DNA of 35,308 nucleotides from positions 1 to 35,308 of the forward strand of contig CAMNGC010000019.1 in NCBI GenBank assembly GCA_946537885.1, read 5' to 3'. Positions 16,009 through 23,353 of this stretch are shown here, piece after piece. The position numbers and the translations under genes are program-made. The first letter of the stretch is position 1, and each line of letters opens with the position of its first letter. The notes beneath the pieces are model-generated. The model saw only the letters and a program-made list of their open reading frames with translations. It was not told the DNA's origin and made no database searches. Source of the stretch: an uncultured Clostridia bacterium (GTDB lineage Bacteria; Bacillota; Clostridia; Saccharofermentanales; Saccharofermentanaceae).

Positions 16009-16352
16009 CGGAATCATTCATAAGACAGCACGCGAATGCGGTATTGCAGATATGCAGCTTCTACCTCGGTAAAGGATCAGTTGCCGAGCAGGCCTTCACC
16101 TCGGTCTTTTGCAGGATCGACGAGGACTGGGAAAGGGCAGAGATCTATCGTGCGGCAAGAAGAGTCTGCCGGGAGAAGAGACCTCTGACGGCAATGGCAG
16201 ACAGCGAGGCAGAGGAGTGGTTTTACCTGGAATTTCTGGGGCTTAGCATTGACGAGGCAGAGTATATCTGTTCTGATTTCTATCTAGGACAAGAGCCGGC
16301 CGAGATGTCAGATGTGTCAAAGTTGTCATTTTTTCGAGAGTGTGTGAAATAA
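16005..16352 (+). CDS. Small protein resembling a decayed ECF sigma factor
   Basis: The ATG at 16005 overlaps the peptidase stop (ATGA). The product has 115 residues. Residues 8-36 (HANAVLQICSFYLGKGSVAEQAF) match the sigma region 2 start of the ECF factor at 26584-27183 (YANDVLRVCVFYLGSRSQAEDAF) at more than half of the positions. The next part (YRAARRVCREK) corresponds to the end of region 2 (AIARNVCKDY). The C-terminal 45 residues start like region 4 (FYLEFLGLSIDEAEYIC) but lack a convincing recognition helix. It is therefore probably a sigma-like regulator without normal DNA binding, perhaps a co-regulator, or a sigma gene losing function. The last ten codons contain an operator-like TGTCA triplet for the next gene. 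Confidence 0.6.
   Translation: MTESFIRQHANAVLQICSFYLGKGSVAEQAFTSVFCRIDEDWERAEIYRAARRVCREKRPLTAMADSEAEEWFYLEFLGLSIDEAEYICSDFYLGQEPAEMSDVSKLSFFRECVK
16306..16328 (-). promoter_or_regulatory. TGACA-repeat operator, copy C (response regulator promoter, reverse orientation)
   Basis: On the plus strand TGTCA begins at 16306, 16315 and 16324, an exact 9-base period. The reverse complement contains TGACAACTTTGACACA, identical to copy B. The site lies within the last codons of the sigma-like gene and 72 bases before the response regulator ATG. TAAAAT at 16367-16372 is a possible -10 without a good -35, as expected of an activated promoter. Confidence 0.6.
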
Positions 16353-16399
16353 ACGATCTTTATGTGTAAAATAGTGGTATCAATCTTAAGGCGGAGAAG

Positions 16400-17059
16400 A
16401 TGCTGCGAATACTTGTTGTTGAAGATGATGCCTCAATAGGTAATCTCATATATATGACACTGACCGCTGAGCACTACGAATGTTTTCTCGCAACCGACGG
16501 AGAAGAGGGACATAATGCCCTGGAGTCGGAGATGTGGGACCTCGTATTGCTCGATCTTATGTTACCTAAGATAAGCGGTTACGAGCTGCTGGATCTGATC
16601 AAGAGGATCGGCACTCCGGTTATCATCATTTCCGCCATGAATGAGGTCAATGACAGGATCCGCGGCCTTAAGATGGGTGCGGATGACTATATCTGTAAGC
16701 CTTTCCAGGTGGGTGAGCTTGTAGCGAGGGTCGAGTCGCTTCTTCGAAGGACTGCCAAGCCCAAGGATGAGATCGTAATCGACGACGTGGATATCAAACT
16801 GGATTCTCGAACTGTATTCAAAGCAGGTCTGCCCGTGGCGCTCACCACCAAGGAATTTGATCTGCTTGACACCCTTATAAGGAACAGAAATATCGCCCTG
16901 ACGCGTGAATATCTCTATGAGAGCGTATGGCGCGAAGATTATCTCGGTCAGACCAGGACCCTTGATAATCACATTCAGCGCCTTCGCAAGAAACTCGGCT
17001 GGGAGGATCTGATCCAGACGGTCTTCAGGATCGGTTACCGTTTGCATCTGCCGGAGTGA
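16400..17059 (+). CDS. OmpR/PhoB-family response regulator
   Basis: The product has 219 residues. The receiver domain has Glu8-Asp9-Asp10, phosphoacceptor Asp52 (LLDLMLPK), Ser of IIISAMNE and Lys of YICKPF. The winged-helix domain (about 125-219) has LTTKEFDLLDTL, ESVWREDY and NHIQRLRKKL, ending in FRIGYRL. It is seven bases before the histidine kinase gene, so the two form an operon. The TGTCA direct repeats upstream are the sort of site this family binds, and the same sequence recurs before the lipoprotein and peptidase genes, making it the likely regulator of all three units. A GGCGGAG ribosome binding site precedes the ATG. Confidence 0.92.
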   Translation: MLRILVVEDDASIGNLIYMTLTAEHYECFLATDGEEGHNALESEMWDLVLLDLMLPKISGYELLDLIKRIGTPVIIISAMNEVNDRIRGLKMGADDYICKPFQVGELVARVESLLRRTAKPKDEIVIDDVDIKLDSRTVFKAGLPVALTTKEFDLLDTLIRNRNIALTREYLYESVWREDYLGQTRTLDNHIQRLRKKLGWEDLIQTVFRIGYRLHLPE

Positions 17060-17066
17060 TCCAAAG

Positions 17067-18482
17067 ATGCGTTTCTTTACCAAGTTATATACTCTGATGC
17101 TGGCTATCCTTATCGTGGCGCTTGCGTTCACGGAATACATGGTGGTCGGTATCGTTATCGAAAACTCTTTCGATGATCAGGTAGATTCCAATATAAAGCA
17201 GCACCAGCTGGTCAAGCTTGCCATTCAGTCAGGGATATTCTCGGTTGCAAGGACAGGTGACGTGGATACTGAGACGGCGAGATCGGTGGCAGAGTCGACT
17301 TCCGAGTCCATGGGTGTTGAACTGGCATTATTCGATTCCTATGGCAACAGGATCATAAACAACGAGATGATCAGCAGTGATTACCCAAGCGAGAATATGG
17401 AATACGGTTATATTAATTATCGGGTGATCAAAGAAAATGATCGTTATTATCTGATAATGATAAGTCCTTTCGCGCAGAACGGGTTCGGTATGATCTTGGT
17501 GACAAGCGGCGATATAACAAATGTGTATGAGTCGGCTGAGACTCTGCGTAACAGATGTACCAACATCATATTGCTTGCTTTTGGCGTGTGCGCTGTACTT
17601 GCTCTGGGCTTCTCGATCTTTATTACCCGCCCCATCAAACAACTTACCAGAGTCGGAAAAGATTTCTCTAAAGGCAATTACGATGTGCGTGCCACGACTT
17701 TCCCGAGAGATGAGATAGGCGATCTGGCTCATACCTTTAATGGTATGGCTGATTCCATCGAAGAGAAGATCTCCGAGCTGGAGCTGGCAGTGAAACAGCG
17801 AGAAGACTTTACTGCGGCTTTTGCCCACGAACTGAAGACTCCCATGACCAGCATCATCGGCTATGCCGACACGCTCTACCAGAAGAACCTGCCGATCAAC
17901 GAAGCGAGGGATGCGGCGGGCTTTATCCTTAACGAAGGCATGCGCCTTGAGGCTTTGTCCTTTAAGCTTATGAAACTCATCAATATAACCAAGTCGGATT
18001 TTATGCTGGAAGAGACCTCCATGAGAGAATTTATGGAAGATGTCCGTAATACCGTCACTCCGATCTCTGCCCGTAAGAAGATCCCAATCGAGTTTCATTG
18101 TGAAGACGGCTATGTCAAGATCGAGATGGATCTGTTTAAGACCATGATATTAAATCTGATCGACAACGCCTTTAAGTCCGGCGCCAAGAATGTCGCGGTT
18201 CTCGGTTGGATCGAAAATGATTTCTACAGGATAGCCGTTGTAGATAACGGCCGCGGCATCCCGGCGGAAGAATTGCACCGGGTAACTGAGGCCTTCTATA
18301 TGGTCGACAAGGCAAGATCGCGTAAAGAACACGGTGCCGGCCTGGGACTTGCTCTCTGCCAGCGTGTAGCAGAGCTTCACGGAAGCGCTCTTGATATCTG
18401 GAGCCGGGTAGGTCAGGGAACGGCCGTCCGTGTCAAACTTAAGCTGATAAACGAGGACTATGAGGAGGAAGACGATGCATAA
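17067..18482 (+). CDS. HAMP-containing sensor histidine kinase
   Basis: The product has 471 residues. The first membrane helix is at about 8-30 and the second at about 165-190, flanking an extracytoplasmic domain of about 135 residues. HAMP follows (TRPIKQLTRVGKDFSKGNYDV), with a short coiled coil. The phosphoacceptor is His254 in AFAHELKTPMTS. The N box is NLIDNAFKSG, G1 is VVDNGRGIP, and G2 is GAGLGLALC, so the ATPase domain is complete. The Ala-Phe-Ala before His is frequent in this Clostridia subgroup. The 3' end overlaps the following gene by eight bases, so an accessory membrane protein is translated with it. Confidence 0.93.
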   Translation: MRFFTKLYTLMLAILIVALAFTEYMVVGIVIENSFDDQVDSNIKQHQLVKLAIQSGIFSVARTGDVDTETARSVAESTSESMGVELALFDSYGNRIINNEMISSDYPSENMEYGYINYRVIKENDRYYLIMISPFAQNGFGMILVTSGDITNVYESAETLRNRCTNIILLAFGVCAVLALGFSIFITRPIKQLTRVGKDFSKGNYDVRATTFPRDEIGDLAHTFNGMADSIEEKISELELAVKQREDFTAAFAHELKTPMTSIIGYADTLYQKNLPINEARDAAGFILNEGMRLEALSFKLMKLINITKSDFMLEETSMREFMEDVRNTVTPISARKKIPIEFHCEDGYVKIEMDLFKTMILNLIDNAFKSGAKNVAVLGWIENDFYRIAVVDNGRGIPAEELHRVTEAFYMVDKARSRKEHGAGLGLALCQRVAELHGSALDIWSRVGQGTAVRVKLKLINEDYEEEDDA

Positions 18483-19197
18483 CAAACTTAAGAATCTGGG
18501 GAAAAGCGTCGCCATTATTGTCCTGATAACGATCTTCCTCATATCCGCGGGCGTATTGATTCCCCGCTTGCTGATAGATCGTAAGATAGCCGGCAGTACT
18601 AAAGTATCTGAAAAGGTCGAGATCGAAGCTATCTCCCCCTATGGCGAGAAATCCGTGGAGATCGAAGACCGTCTGCTCGAACTCCTGAGCGAACTTGAAG
18701 ATCCGTTCGATTATTCTTATGAGGAATTGCTGCAATATGAAGGTTCCGTAAAATCATTTTCGAACGATTTGAGAGAGCCCATGCAGGAAAGCTTCGGGTA
18801 CAATCTGCTGCCCGGGATAGTATGCAGATTCGGAGGCCATGATGATGCTATCTTGCTGGTCCAAAACTCTGATTATGCTTTGTATGTTGATAAAGCCTCC
18901 GGTATTCCTCTATTAGGCGAATTCGCTTTTGGAGCGGATGAATATGAACTCGAATCCGTTTGGAATTCGGTAAGAGGGCTTTATTCTACCTATCTTGGCA
19001 TAGAATTCGCGGAGATCCAGATGGATTCATACGGGGACAGTATCAACTGCCTGGCCCAAACGGTAGACGGAAGGCTTAGCCTTAGTTTTGAAGTATATGT
19101 AAACTACAACACACCGGACTATTACGGAGACCCCTATGAGTCGCAAAGGGCCGGTTATTATATAGTTACTATGTACTTTAGTCTGTATGCAGGATGA
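18475..19197 (+). CDS. Membrane-anchored protein of unknown function, third gene of the two-component operon
   Basis: The ATG at 18475 is six bases after AGGAGG; an in-frame ATG at 18460 contains that site and is less likely. The product has 240 residues: a basic start, one hydrophobic helix (about 12-32), then an acidic soluble domain that would be outside the cell. The soluble part has an amphipathic start (EIEDRLLELLSELED) and later beta strands with regular Tyr/Phe (SLSFEVYVNYN, GYYIVTMYFSLY). I recognise no family. Overlap with the kinase gene suggests a partner or sensor accessory that may modulate kinase activity, by analogy with small membrane proteins linked to other kinases. Confidence 0.7.
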   Translation: MHNKLKNLGKSVAIIVLITIFLISAGVLIPRLLIDRKIAGSTKVSEKVEIEAISPYGEKSVEIEDRLLELLSELEDPFDYSYEELLQYEGSVKSFSNDLREPMQESFGYNLLPGIVCRFGGHDDAILLVQNSDYALYVDKASGIPLLGEFAFGADEYELESVWNSVRGLYSTYLGIEFAEIQMDSYGDSINCLAQTVDGRLSLSFEVYVNYNTPDYYGDPYESQRAGYYIVTMYFSLYAG

Positions 19198-19225
19198 GGA
19201 CGATCAAGCTCGAAAGCAATTTGCC

Positions 19226-19254
19226 TTGACACATCCGAGAAAGGGTAATATAAT
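19226..19254 (+). promoter_or_regulatory. Consensus sigma-A promoter of rpmH
   Basis: TTGACA (19226-19231) and TATAAT (19249-19254) are both perfect and separated by 17 bases. This fits the high expression of L34. The leader that follows has two small hairpins (GCTATTTGTAGC and GCGCTTTTGCGC) before GGAGG and the ATG at 19327. Confidence 0.9.
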
Positions 19255-19326
19255 CCTAAAGCTATTTGTAGCTAATAGGGCTAGTATGCGCTTTTGCGCC
19301 TGACATAGAGATGGAGGAATACAACT

Positions 19327-19461
19327 ATGAAGATGACTTTTCAGCCTAAGAAGAGACACAGATCCAAGGTTCACGGCTTCCGTGCAAGGATGTCCACAGC
19401 AAGCGGTCGCGATGTTCTCGCAAGAAGAAGAGCAAAGGGAAGAAAGAAGCTTGCTGTATAA
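19327..19461 (+). CDS. rpmH: 50S ribosomal protein L34
   Basis: The product has 44 residues and is very basic. It has the invariant start ([18 protein letters not shown]), the RM-x-T-x-x-GR region and the ending [13 protein letters not shown]. The length is typical for L34, a late-binding structural protein of the large subunit that contacts 23S rRNA. GGAGG lies eight bases before the ATG. It is the first gene of the rpmH-rnpA-yidD-yidC-jag-mnmE-mnmG-rsmG block and has a near-ideal promoter and a hairpin immediately after its stop, which would keep its output above that of rnpA. Confidence 0.97.
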   Translation: MKMTFQPKKRHRSKVHGFRARMSTASGRDVLARRRAKGRKKLAV

Positions 19462-19488
19462 GGATCACCGGTGTGGTCCTTTCTTTTT
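19460..19488 (+). terminator. Partial terminator between rpmH and rnpA
   Basis: AAGGATCAC (19460-19468) pairs with GTGGTCCTT (19473-19481) over nine positions, with one T-G pair and a four-base loop, followed by TCTTTTT. It starts inside the rpmH stop codon. As rnpA is only 36 bases away and has no visible promoter, read-through is expected. Confidence 0.7.
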
Positions 19489-19516
19489 ATGATCTGCAAA
19501 GATAGGAGTTACAAGA

Positions 19517-19915
19517 TTGAATTCCGTTCCGTTAAGGTTTAATTATGAATTCTCGAGAGTATACCGACACGGAAGCTTTGCGACAGGCAGATATTTGACG
19601 GTCCACTGCTTTAGGCGTCGTAAAGGGCTTAAGCACAATATGACGGTAATACCACAGGATCTGATGCGAGTCGGGTTTTGTGCGAACAAGAAGCAGTTGG
19701 GGGCTGTCGGGCGTAACAGAGCCCGGAGACTTATGCGTGAGGCATTTAGACGCCTCGAGCCGACGATAAAGCCGGGAAACGATATAGTCTTTACCTTAAG
19801 ACCGTCCGAGATGTTGCCTTCCTACAGTGAGATAGCACATGAGATGGAAGTGCTGCTGGGAAGACTGCATTTATTCATATCGGAGGATTCGGATGCTGGC
19901 TCGAGCATTGATTAA
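19517..19915 (+). CDS. rnpA: Ribonuclease P protein component
   Basis: The product has 132 residues, starting at a TTG codon (19517) placed eight bases after AGGAG; no ATG fits the N-terminus. The N-terminal LRFNYEFSRVYRHGSF corresponds to the usual start of RnpA. The signature RNR-x-RRLMREAFR (NKKQLGAVGRNRARRLMREA) is complete; it contacts the RNase P RNA. FTLRP follows as expected. With the RNA subunit it removes 5' leaders from pre-tRNA. The C-terminus extends about 15 residues past the usual end, and its last 23 bases overlap yidD. Confidence 0.96.
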   Translation: MNSVPLRFNYEFSRVYRHGSFATGRYLTVHCFRRRKGLKHNMTVIPQDLMRVGFCANKKQLGAVGRNRARRLMREAFRRLEPTIKPGNDIVFTLRPSEMLPSYSEIAHEMEVLLGRLHLFISEDSDAGSSID

Positions 19916-20105
19916 GCTTATCAGGGGATATAAGAAATATATCTCTCCCTCGCTCGGTCATTTGTGCAAATACCAGCCGACCTGTTCCGAGTATATGATC
20001 GGATGTTTGGAAAAATATGGAGTTCTTCGAGGTCTTCCTCGGGGGATATGGCGAATACTTCGGTGTAATCCCTTTTCTAAGGGCGGTTATGATCCGGTTC
20101 GCTGA
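19893..20105 (+). CDS. yidD: Membrane protein insertion efficiency factor YidD
   Basis: The ATG at 19893 follows GGAGG and gives the normal length of 70 residues; upstream in-frame codons would only add rnpA sequence. The family pattern is complete: LIRGYKKYISPSLG, the two conserved Cys in LCKYQPTCSEYM, a central YGVLRGLPRGIWRILRCNPF, then GGYDPV. YidD is a small membrane-associated helper of YidC, and its gene overlaps rnpA and precedes yidC by 12 bases, as in most bacteria. Confidence 0.96.
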   Translation: MLARALIKLIRGYKKYISPSLGHLCKYQPTCSEYMIGCLEKYGVLRGLPRGIWRILRCNPFSKGGYDPVR

Positions 20106-20117
20106 TGGGAGATACTA

Positions 20118-21191
20118 ATGGATCAGTTTATAATGCAGCTGTCGATACTTGACCCGCTTTATATCCTTTTTGGATGGCTGGTCAGGCATTTTTACAATTT
20201 TTTCGGAAATTACGGTCTGGCGATCATCGCTTTGACAGTGTTCATCAGAGTATTGATGATCCCGCTCAACATCAAGAGCCAGAAGTCTATGCTCAAGATG
20301 CAGGCTTTGTCCGGTCAACAGGCGGAGCTTCAGCGTAAATACGGCAATGATAAGCAGAGATATCAGGAGGAGCTGACAAAGCTTCAGCAGGAGAACGGCG
20401 CCATGGGTTGTTCCGGATGCCTTCTGCCTTTCCTGCAGCTCTTCCTTATCTGGCCTATCTACCGTATCGTAAGCGGACCTCTGATCTACATCTCCCAGGT
20501 GTCCAAGGGGAACATCCGCGAGATGATCAAGCTGGCCGACAGCGCCGGTCTTATCGGCAGTTCGGTAACTACTAAGAGTCACATCGGTCTTATTAAGGCT
20601 CTGAACAATAACAGTGAATTGCTTCAGGAAAGCGTTCGCAGAGGTCTTATCGACATGAAGCAGATCATTGATCTGAAGTTCCTGGGTATCGATCTTACGA
20701 ACAGACCTTCCATATCTCCCAAGGACTATGTTTCCGACCCTAAGATCTATTTCCCTCTTCTGTTGATCCCGGCTCTGGTATTGATCATTCAGATCATCTC
20801 CATGAGAATGAGCCAGGTTATGAAGCCGGGCTACAAGGAGGAGAAGGAGAAGAAGAAGCGTGCCAAGAACAACCCTGCACTTTCAGGTCAGGTTCAGGAG
20901 GATGTAAACGCCAGGACCATGCAGATGATGAACTGGTTCCTTCCTGCAATGATGCTTGTTACGACATTTACACTTCCTGCTGCTATGGGTCTTTACTGGA
21001 TCGTCAGCGGTCTTATGGGAATTATTACCCAGCTCTTGGTATTCTTCCTTTTCACCAAGCCTTATGAGATGAAGAAGGCAGAAGCCGCAGCCAAGATGGC
21101 AGCAGTTTTTAAGAAGAAGGAAGCTGAGGAAGCTAAGAACGATTCTAAGAAGTCCGGTAAGAACGGCAAGAATAATAAAAAGAAGAAGTAA
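20118..21191 (+). CDS. yidC: Membrane protein insertase YidC/Oxa1 family
   Basis: The product has 357 residues. There is no large periplasmic domain, as expected for Gram-positive YidC. Five membrane segments are predicted, near 30-50, 95-115, 205-230, 270-290 and 295-315. Arg44 in ALTVFIRVLMIPLN is the conserved groove arginine, and GCLLPFLQLFLIWPIY is a family signature. A Lys-rich loop (about 235-250, EEKEKKKRAK) and a Lys/Ala-rich C-terminal tail would bind ribosomes. It lacks a lipobox, so it is not of the SpoIIIJ lipoprotein type. GGGAG precedes the ATG. It inserts proteins alone or with SecYEG. Confidence 0.96.
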   Translation: MDQFIMQLSILDPLYILFGWLVRHFYNFFGNYGLAIIALTVFIRVLMIPLNIKSQKSMLKMQALSGQQAELQRKYGNDKQRYQEELTKLQQENGAMGCSGCLLPFLQLFLIWPIYRIVSGPLIYISQVSKGNIREMIKLADSAGLIGSSVTTKSHIGLIKALNNNSELLQESVRRGLIDMKQIIDLKFLGIDLTNRPSISPKDYVSDPKIYFPLLLIPALVLIIQIISMRMSQVMKPGYKEEKEKKKRAKNNPALSGQVQEDVNARTMQMMNWFLPAMMLVTTFTLPAAMGLYWIVSGLMGIITQLLVFFLFTKPYEMKKAEAAAKMAAVFKKKEAEEAKNDSKKSGKNGKNNKKKK

Positions 21192-21208
21192 GATACGGAG
21201 GCGTATAT

Positions 21209-21892
21209 ATGGAAAAGACAGTTACAAAGACAGCCAAGACCCTTGACGAGGCCATAGAAGCTGCTCTTGCTGAGCTTGGTGTATCCAGAGAGGATGCACG
21301 TATCGAAGTTATCACAGAACCTGCCGGAGGCTTTCTGGGACTTGGCGCCAAGGAAGCTGAGGTAAAGGTTACGGCTGATGTCGACGATGATGAGGAAGTC
21401 GTTTACTATGGTGACGATGAGTCCTACGAGGGCGATGCGGTTACAGAGGCAGAGGATGCCGCTGTTAAATTCGTTGCAGAGGTATTATCCGGGATCGGCA
21501 TCCACGGCAATATGGATTCCTACCGTGAGGATGATTCCATCTACATCTCGGTTTCCGGTGCAGACTGCGGAGCTGCGATCGGTCGTCATGGCGAGACTCT
21601 CGAAGCAATTTCTTATATGACAAATCTTATTGCTAACCGTCACAGTGAGGATCGTGTTCATGTTCACCTCGATGTCGGCGGCTACAGAAGACACAGAGAG
21701 CAGATCCTTAAGAACCTGGCTGACAAGGCTGCTTCCAAGGCCAAGAGAACAGGTCGCAAGGTTGCTATGGAGACAATGAATCCCGCAGAAAGAAGGATCG
21801 TTCATTCTTATCTTCAGAATGTTGACGGTGTAACGACTCACAGTGAGGGAGAAGAGCCTGAGAGAAGAGTTATCGTTACTCCTGCAAGCTGA
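21209..21892 (+). CDS. jag: Jag/KhpB RNA-binding protein (Jag-N, KH, R3H)
   Basis: The product has 227 residues. The Jag-N domain spans about 1-52 (KTLDEAIEAALAELG, GGFLGLGAKEAEV). An acidic linker of about 25 residues follows. The KH domain contains SGADCGAAIGRHGETLEAISYM, in which the usual GRRG reads GRHG. The R3H domain is at about 165-227, with RKVAMETMNPAERRIVHSYL and the closing VIVTPAS. KhpB proteins bind RNA, often with KhpA, and affect cell elongation and envelope gene expression in Firmicutes. A GGAGG site precedes the ATG; the gene lies between yidC and mnmE as usual. Confidence 0.95.
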   Translation: MEKTVTKTAKTLDEAIEAALAELGVSREDARIEVITEPAGGFLGLGAKEAEVKVTADVDDDEEVVYYGDDESYEGDAVTEAEDAAVKFVAEVLSGIGIHGNMDSYREDDSIYISVSGADCGAAIGRHGETLEAISYMTNLIANRHSEDRVHVHLDVGGYRRHREQILKNLADKAASKAKRTGRKVAMETMNPAERRIVHSYLQNVDGVTTHSEGEEPERRVIVTPAS

Positions 21893-21912
21893 TCTCCCAA
21901 CGAGGATCTGAC

Positions 21913-23352
21913 ATGGATATGACAGTATCTGACAGCAGACCATTCTGCGCGTGCTCCACGCCCCCGGGAACATCCGGGATCGCGATGATAAGAGTGTCCG
22001 GGGAGGGGGCAGGAAAGATACTTGATCGATGCATAAGGATCATCAGGACTTCGAGTGATGCCGAGAGGATCTCGGATATGCCAGGTTATACATCGGCTTA
22101 TGCGGAATTCTACGATCCGTCAGATAAGAGCAGCATAGACAAGGTAATAATTACACGCTATACCGCCCCGCATTCTTATACGGGCAGCGAGATGGCGGAT
22201 ATCTCCTGCCACGGCGGAACAGCCGTCAAGCAGGAGATTTTAAGTGTCTTGATCTCACTCGGTATGAGATATGCAGAGCCGGGGGAGTTTACCAAGACGG
22301 CCTTTACGGCAGGAAAGCTTGACATTAACGAGGCTGAAGCGGTTATGAGCGTTATCAATGCCGAATCGGAAGCGGCCCTCAAGGCAGCCAATTCGCAGCT
22401 TAACGGAAGGTTATCCAAAAGGCTGGCCGAGGCGGAAGATCTGCTATATCGTGCCATGGCCTTGATCGAGATGATCGTTGAGTTCCCGGAACACGATGAC
22501 ACACCGGAGAATGACAGCGAAGTTATCTCATTGACAACTGAAGCCAGAGATATCGTGGCCGGGCTGCGGGACAGCTACGGTAAGGGCAGGATCCTTACTG
22601 AATCTCTTCGTATCGCCTTATGCGGCCTTCCCAATAGCGGAAAGAGCAGTTTGCTGAATGCACTGGCCGGATATGACAGAGCAATAGTTACGGATATTCC
22701 GGGGACTACAAGAGATACTCTTGAATTGACTACTCAGATCAAGGGGATCCCGGTAACGCTGATCGATACTGCCGGTATAAGAAGAACCGGTGATAAGGTG
22801 GAGGCTATAGGCGTAGAACGTGCCCGGCAGGCTTGCGCAGATTCCGATCTTACTATATATCTTGCAGCCTGCGATGAAGATGCAGATGAGATTACTGCCC
22901 AGATGAAAGAGCTTTTCGAGAATAATGACAACTCGAAAGTGACCCTTGTCTTCAGCAAATCCGATCTGGGGATAAATCCGGGAGGCGATAAGATAAGGCA
23001 GGCGGCTCAGGATCTTAATATTACGGCTATAGCAGAAGTCTCTTCGGAGGAGACGATCAGAGATGAGGCCGGGCTTGCCCAATTAAAAGATCTGATAACG
23101 GATTACTATGAGAAAGCGGGAGGATCCTCGTCATCGGATATAATCGTTCTGGCCAAACGTCACAGCGACTTGCTGGCGGCAGCTGCTGAGCAGCTGGATA
23201 TGGCAATATCTACGGCGACAGACGGTCTTGGCGTGGATATAATGTCATCTGTGATCAGAGCCGCGCTGGATAACATCGGAAAGATAACGGGAAAGACTGT
23301 GTCTGCAGAGCTCGCTGACACGATCTTTGCCGGTTTTTGTATAGGTAAGTGA
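21913..23352 (+). CDS. mnmE: tRNA modification GTPase MnmE
   Basis: The product has 479 residues. The N-terminal tetrahydrofolate-binding domain begins FCACSTPPGTSGIAMIRVSG and includes HSYTGSEMADISCHGG. A helical domain carries GKLDINEAEAVM. The GTPase domain has G1 at 238-246 (GLPNSGKSS), TDIPGTTRDT (G2) and LIDTAGIR (G3). The C-terminal FCIGK at 475-479 is intact; its Cys is essential for modification. With MnmG it makes the 5-carboxymethylaminomethyl group on U34 of certain tRNAs. It is followed after one base by mnmG, so the two subunits are co-expressed. Confidence 0.97.
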   Translation: MDMTVSDSRPFCACSTPPGTSGIAMIRVSGEGAGKILDRCIRIIRTSSDAERISDMPGYTSAYAEFYDPSDKSSIDKVIITRYTAPHSYTGSEMADISCHGGTAVKQEILSVLISLGMRYAEPGEFTKTAFTAGKLDINEAEAVMSVINAESEAALKAANSQLNGRLSKRLAEAEDLLYRAMALIEMIVEFPEHDDTPENDSEVISLTTEARDIVAGLRDSYGKGRILTESLRIALCGLPNSGKSSLLNALAGYDRAIVTDIPGTTRDTLELTTQIKGIPVTLIDTAGIRRTGDKVEAIGVERARQACADSDLTIYLAACDEDADEITAQMKELFENNDNSKVTLVFSKSDLGINPGGDKIRQAAQDLNITAIAEVSSEETIRDEAGLAQLKDLITDYYEKAGGSSSSDIIVLAKRHSDLLAAAAEQLDMAISTATDGLGVDIMSSVIRAALDNIGKITGKTVSAELADTIFAGFCIGK

Positions 23353-23353
23353 C

